Positions 59,234 through 64,000 of a stretch of 64,000 nucleotides of DNA are shown piece by piece. The position numbers and the translations under genes are program-made. Below the pieces are notes generated by a model. The model saw only the letters and a program-made list of their open reading frames with translations, ran no database searches and was not told the origin of the DNA. This DNA comes from Gnetum montanum (lineage: Eukaryota; Streptophyta; Gnetopsida; Gnetales; Gnetaceae), in assembly GCA_015680685.1 (NCBI GenBank), contig MNCI01001986.1:292164-356163 (forward strand), given 5' to 3'. Positions within the stretch are counted from its first letter, which is position 1, and every line of letters begins with the position of its first letter.

Positions 59234-59759
59234 GCTTCCTAGCTTGAACAAAGCTTAACAAACATATTAATTAAGCTTGAAACATGAAATTGAAAACATG
59301 GGTGTTACCCTCTTTAAAGCATGAACAAGAACATGAAGATTATAAATGATAAACATAAATCTAATATTTGGAAGTGAATCCCTTCAAACTTCAACATAAA
59401 TCTACCTTCTACTCTTTGATTCTTCTAACATAAATTAGGAAAAAATATCAACTAACTTTAGTAGTTATAAGAATATATTTATGAAAGAATTATAGGAGAA
59501 ACATGTGAGAATGCATGTGAATTAAAATTGAAAGAAATTGAGAGAAGAATTCATGGAAGGGAGTCACTCTTTAATTGTAAGATGCATACTTGCAAAAATG
59601 TAAGAAGGACATAAGGGTTGAAGCTAACATAGCTTTGAGCTAAACATACAATGCTTGAACACACAATAAATGAAGCAAGAGTTTCTTTTATTTAATTGCA
59701 AATCATCTTGGAAAGCTACAATGGAAGGGTTTCATCCTTATTTATATGTTTTTTTTAAT
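59234..59759. other. Sequence between the two tRNA-like copies
   Basis: About 525 bp, AT-rich, with AAGCTT-rich stretches (59235-59280). No frame. If the outer pair are terminal inverted repeats, this would be the body of a short non-coding element. Confidence 0.3.
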
Positions 59760-59850
59760 AATGAGGTATTAGCCTAGTGGTAAGACTCTTGATTTAGAAG
59801 CTCCAAGTTAAGGATTTAATTCTAGTGGGTAATGATAAGTTATAAAGTTT
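59760..59850 (+). repeat. tRNA-like (SINE-head-like) sequence, plus-strand copy
   Basis: TAGCCTAGTGG at 59770-59780 fits an A box (T-R-G-Y-N-N-A-R-N-G-G), and GGATTTAATTC about 35 bp on is a decayed B box. The E5 LTR sequence follows directly. The pair with 59147-59233 could instead be terminal inverted repeats. Confidence 0.45.
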
Positions 59851-60287
59851 TAATTAGACTCTATATTTTAGGGTTTACTTATATTATAATTAATTTGGAT
59901 TTCTTAAAGCATACCTAGGCCATGCACTTGGTAATCCCAGTGGTAGTTGTGCACAAGGTCCAAGATGTGTACGGATGATTAAGGAACAGATGCTCATTGC
60001 ACTTAGGCTAGTTTAGATTCTCTCTCACCCTCTCTCTCCTAGCTTAGTTGATATTATTTCCCATCATACCTAGGAATAACATTAGTGTAGGAACACATCA
60101 TACACCTCACTCTCGACTAAACCATATGTGACAAAGATAATACTAGTCCAGGTGGGAAGACAATGAACTATGATCTACAAATAACTGTCTAGATACCACA
60201 ACTAGTCCATCTATAGAGTTTGACCGGATCGTGCATGAAGTGCTCATATTCATATGGTTGAGTATAGGGGTACCTCGTCACTCATCA
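59850..60287 (+). repeat. 5' LTR remnant (U5/R) of E5
   Basis: It aligns inverted with U5/R of L1-L6, including GATGAGCAT-like and CATATGGTT-AGTATAGGGG segments, and ends ACTCATCA at 60287. About 440 bp remain; U3 and the TATA box are missing, replaced by the tRNA-like sequence. Confidence 0.7.
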
Positions 60288-60288
60288 T

Positions 60289-60306
60289 TAGCACCGTTGC
60301 CAGGGA
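60289..60306 (+). other. tRNA-Asp-type PBS of E5
   Basis: TAGCACCGTTGCCAGGGA, 15 of 18 with TGGCGCCGTTGCCGGGGA; the three differences are all G-to-A transitions. Confidence 0.8.
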
Positions 60307-60428
60307 CAGTGCTAGTTATCTAGATTAGTTATATCATACAAGGTCACTGTATAGGAATTAATGATATATCTTTTAGCAAGAAATAATTACAAAAAGTCAC
60401 ATACAAATTCACACACAATTTCACAACC

Positions 60429-62414
60429 ATGCCTCTCCTACAAGACTATGATAACGCCACATCTAGTGAGGCAATTCATTGGAGAACCAACGAATTATAT
60501 GACAATGAAGATTGGAGTACGCAATCTGAGGTGGGGGTTTCTTATAAACATAAACGAAGGCAACATTATCCCAACACACGAAAACATAACTTACTCAATG
60601 ACGATGAACCCCTATTGGCCACTACAAGCCTAACGCAAATACAAGAGGTTCTTCGAATCTCCCATAGGCATCATAAAGAGAGCGGCCTACCCAGGCTCGA
60701 TTTAAAAAACTTTCCCAATTTCTCAGGAGGCTATGACTTAGATCCACAACAATATTTACAAGCCTTCTACGATGCATGTGCATGAAAAAACATTGATAAC
60801 AGTTGGCAAAAGCTCAAGCTCTTTCCTATGACACTCGTTGGCCAAGAAAAAGTATGGTATAGATCGTTAAAACCAAATTCCATTTGACGTTGGCCAACAA
60901 TGGTAGAACTCTTTAATGAAAGATATCAAACCTAAAAAAGAGTGTTGGCCTTGAGGAAAAAAATCCAAGAGTGGAAACAAGCACAACATGAACCCTTGTA
61001 CATGGCCTTAGAAAGATATTATGCACTATTAAACAACTGTCTAGGCCATGAGTTCTCTGAGGAAAGGCTAATGTACCATATCATTGATGGGCTTCGTAAT
61101 GAAACAAGAGAGACCCTAGGGATGTATGCCCAAGGTCAACTATAAGAACTATGAACCCATCAATTCCAAGAGCTTATTAAGTGGGTAGCAAAAGAAGAAG
61201 GAGAAATGGCTAGATGGGCGAGTGTTGAAAAACACCAACAGGACCAAAATCTTAATTTAATAGAGGTCCATAATCACAAAAATGAGAAATCAACCCATCT
61301 CAAGAAGGAAGAACCGTCTTTGCCAGTACAATAATCATTAGATGAAATTGAGGCAAAGATCAATAAGATGCTGGAATGGATGCATAAAAAGTGTGAAGAA
61401 TATATCAATATTCTTAGAGATAGAGTTTTGACAACTCAAGAAGTAGGACAAAATATCATTAGACAATCGGAAAGAAGGGATGAGGAAAATAAGAGCTCCA
61501 CTACCAATCATATGTATGAATGCAACATTTGCCTGTACGATCACCCCAAGGGCCAATGCTCAATCTTGTTACATTTATATGAGCATTGGGGAAGCATGTT
61601 ACACCCAAAGTTTGTACAAAGATACTGTGTTTGATCACAGTGCCAAAAATCCCAGTCATGGAGGAAGCCATCCCTAAACTGGAGACACCCTTCGTATCAT
61701 CCGAATCCAAATGTTTATCTAGTCCAACATCCTATTTCCCCAACTGGGTCAACATACTCTATCTTGCCGCATTATCATTCTCCTCAATACTATCAGCCCA
61801 TGTCCTCAACACAACCACCGCCCTGTGTACCTTACACTTCTCCTAAATTTCAACATTCTCATCCTTTTCCTCCTTCTACATTGCCACCAACAATTCCTAA
61901 AGTGTCTACACCACAGCAACAACCCACAAATGTTACTTGTGCTACTATTGCCAACAGCAGTGAGATACCTCCTCAATATCAAAGGCGTCCCTTCTTTAGA
62001 CATGACCACAAGAAGGGAAAACACAGTTCCAAGGCCACTACATTCTCCAACTCAGCACAAGTTCAGCACTATGGTGCATCCTTCTCCTCAAACCCAATGC
62101 CTTGTGTCACTTCATCAGGGCCACCAATTAACACTCCAACAGCCATATGGCCCAATAAATATAGCCATAGAGGATGACATCCCGATCCTTGCATACCATC
62201 TTACAGTCTCAAGTATCATAGTGGGTCAACTCTCTACTTGGGAATCACATCTTATAAATTTCCCCATTATGCTTACTGTAATAAGGTGTGTGAACCCCAA
62301 TGGGGTAAGTATGATCAAGTTTTGATATTTCCAACATGCAAGGATCCTCATCTTTCATTTATTAATCCTTGCCATGCTCAACCATTTAGTTATGAGGGAT
62401 ATTCCTCATTCTAA
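60429..62414 (+). pseudogene. E5 gag, nearly full length, broken
   Basis: The ATG at 60429 is 122 bp after the PBS. An open N-terminal part (118 codons) is acidic and ends LDLKNFPNFSGGYDLDPQQY. Capsid segments follow: KLFPMTLVGQEKVWYRSL, WKQAQHEPLYMALERYYALL and MYHIIDGLRNETRETLGMYA. Then comes a K/E-rich helical stretch and the CX2CX3HX4C knuckle C-N-I-C-L-Y-D-H-P-K-G-Q-C (61521-61559). The C-terminal part is Pro/Gln/Ser-rich (61764-62177) and ends near PHLSFINPCHAQPF with a double TAA TAA at 62412-62417. About seven stops and frame changes lie inside. No protease, RT or integrase follows. Confidence 0.7.
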
Positions 62415-62429
62415 TAACAAGTAGGATTG

Positions 62430-62550
62430 ATAACTATTTTTCATTTTCCTTAGTTTTACAATTTTTTTTTCCAGTTTTTCATTTTTCAATTTCTTGTTTT
62501 ATCTTTTTGTCCTTTTGTCTTTTTATCTTTTTATAAGTAATCTCATCTAC
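62430..62550 (+). other. T-rich tract of E5
   Basis: Runs of T and CTTTTTGTC repeats directly after the gag stop. It matches in position and composition the tract that in E1 follows integrase. Confidence 0.6.
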
Positions 62551-63788
62551 GAATAAAATACTCATGTGGCTTGTTGGTTGAGGTGTGTTCTATGTTATCA
62601 AGTCTTGAGTGATCAATTATTTGGATAGTGAGCCCATTACACCCAGTCATCCATTCTACAAATAAGAGGTTCTGTTCGAGGGTACAGTGATATTCTTGAC
62701 ATTCTTAAAACTTAAAATTAATTTTGTGTTCATTGTACCCAAAATGAAGAAGGATGGACCAAGAGGGAATGATTAGGGTGTGACATCAAAGGAACTTGTG
62801 GATTCTCTTTGGTGATGTCTATGAGAGTTATCATGCAATGTGGTTGTACTAAGATCCTTGTAGATCTAACACAAAATGGAAGTAAGAGTAATCAAAAGGC
62901 ACTAAAAAAACCCAATGTTGTTCCAAGGGGTCCCACTGGAAAGACATTCACCCATTCCTAAGGGTTGGCAACTTCTTTGGATTCAACATTTGAAAAAAAA
63001 AACAAAGAAAGAGCCATAAAGCAAAAATCACTCCTCCCTTGAACAAAATGCCAAGTGATCGTATGCCTTCTTGTTATGGTACTCTCATAGTCGTTCACCA
63101 TGGGATGAAACAATGTGATGTCATTGATTAGAGGAATGGACTTGGTCCTGATCTTGGAATGACAGGTTAATGACACATTAATCATGCTTTACACGTAGGA
63201 TTCATTGTGCCTTGGGTCAGTTACCTCATGTCCCAATCTCTACAATCCCTTCTATAGTCCATCTCATCTCGTTGTTCATGTAATTGTAGCTTGTGTCTTA
63301 TGTAGCATAGAATTCTTACCTCATTTTGGTGATACTTACATGTGTGTGTTTTTTGGAACTAGTGTGGATTACATTTAACCCTTCTAGTGCCTACAGACAT
63401 TTTAAAGTGTGGTTACGCAAGGGCATTATAGGTTCGAACTTGCTTTGGGGAGGACCCACTTGCGTAATTTTTGTAATTTTCACTTATAACACATCTTTCG
63501 CACATCATCTATTACCCTCAGCATATTTTCAATGATATTCTTTCCCTTATTACTATCCCTCTAATTCAACCATTCCTATGAACCATCACATAGCCTTTTT
63601 CTCTCCCTTATCATCCGAGGTCCTTATTGATAAATTCCACACCATCATAATTTTCGTGCCTTCAAAACTAGTTGAATTACCCTAGAACCCTTTAAAAACA
63701 GTCCAAATGTCCTTAGTTTACATTGTTTAATTTGAAAAAAGTATTAAAAATTTGGTACATTCTATAAAGTACCCTAACTTCGATAGGC
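62551..63788 (+). repeat. 3' noncoding spacer of E5
   Basis: No long ORF. The 63400-63480 part (GGTTACGCAAGGGCATTATA, then GGGGAGGACCCACTTGC) is the inverse of blocks at 3030-3090 and 10640-10700. The minus-strand frame at 63185-62961 is a shadow. Confidence 0.6.
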
Positions 63789-63880
63789 CACGATATCGCG
63801 TACGTGATATCATGGCCGATGCGATATCACGTCCACGCTATCGCGTACGTGATATCACATTCAAAAAATATATATATACA
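63789..63880 (+). promoter_or_regulatory. CpG-rich palindrome block and TATA box of E5
   Basis: CGATATCGCGTACGTGATATC at 63791-63811 and a near-identical TATCGCGTACGTGATATCAC at 63839-63858, with GCGATATCACGTCC between them. Each is a near-perfect palindrome. A TATA-like AAATATATATATACAC (63867-63882) follows, as in the module at 10265-10387. Confidence 0.6.
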
Positions 63881-64000
63881 CGACCCCCCCTGTGCCTATC
63901 AACATCATTTGGAACTGTTCACGTGGGGGAAGTTTTTCAAATTTCTCTCTATGACTCGTGATTGTGTGTCCCTTGCTTTCATATCCATAACTCGCTTGTT
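63881..64000 (+). other. Sequence after the E5 TATA box, cut by the window end
   Basis: Resembles the inverse of 10130-10260, the leader of the E1 extra ORF (GAAGTTTTTCAAATTT and TCCATAAC blocks). If the layout is conserved, a copy of the extra ORF would lie just beyond the window. Confidence 0.45.

Noticed and set aside
59770-59830. A functional tRNA gene
   Set aside because: Only A-box- and weak B-box-like segments are present; no acceptor or anticodon stem can be formed convincingly.
1-64000. A defence, secondary-metabolite or other novel multi-gene system
   Set aside because: No intact gene cluster is present; all long coding signals trace to retrotransposons except the single condensin-like fragment.

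Overview
This window looks like intergenic DNA from a seed plant with a large, transposon-packed nuclear genome. The evidence is a low-GC background, nested and heavily decayed Ty3/gypsy and Ty1/copia LTR retrotransposons, very long LTRs, and one small GC-richer host-like segment whose reading frame resembles a plant condensin subunit. The degree of decay and the size of the elements would suit a gymnosperm-like genome, but the sequence alone does not settle the species. I see no bacterial-style operon, CRISPR array, rRNA, canonical tRNA or intact host gene.

Most of the window belongs to one Ty3/gypsy family (Athila-like). Its primer-binding site (PBS) matches the tRNA-Asp type used by plant Athila elements, and its LTRs begin and end with the inverted octamers TGATGAGT / ACTCATCA. 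Six minus-strand LTR copies can be placed: L1 81-949, L2 1285-2386, L3 5824-6719, L4 31995-32902, L5 34228-35287 and L6 about 50455-51070. Pieces of gag or 3' noncoding DNA lie between them, so several LTRs appear to be shared head to tail. The most complete member, E1 (minus strand), reads gag 27600-26270, protease 25890-25300, reverse transcriptase (RT) and RNase H 24930-23372, integrase 23370-22295, a 3' noncoding spacer, a TATA-plus-palindrome module (10387-10265), an extra ORF (9815-6969) and LTR L3. E1 was split in its 3' spacer by a 10.3-kb plus-strand insertion at 11599-21859.

That insertion has 2.1-2.3 kb LTRs carrying 13-15 copies of a 44-bp hairpin-forming repeat. Inside there is only gag and a protease remnant, so it is a TR-GAG-like non-autonomous element. 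A plus-strand relative of the Athila-like family (E5, from about 59850 to beyond the window end) has LTR, PBS and gag followed directly by the 3' spacer, with no pol.

Positions 27600-29247 are the only stretch that does not look like a retrotransposon. It holds a fragment (28186-28640) resembling a HEAT-repeat part of condensin subunit CAP-G, broken by an in-frame stop. A copia-type LTR (29248-30310) follows.

Positions 37119-49605 hold a second Athila-like gypsy element, E3 (minus strand, LTRs of about 360 bp), sitting inside the gag of the L6 copy. E3 is itself interrupted by a copia solo LTR (about 40225-41347) and a deleted copia element (42092-44596). A 60-bp perfect inverted repeat at 39613-39898, each arm followed by an N, may be an assembly artefact. 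Positions 52387-58757 hold a full-length but dead SIRE-like copia element, B1, with LTRs, PBS, zinc knuckle, integrase, RT, RNase H and polypurine tract (PPT). Two tRNA-like (SINE-like) sequences in opposite orientation lie at 59147-59850. Every pol gene seen carries stops and, in most cases, altered catalytic residues. Nothing here is likely to be an active autonomous system.
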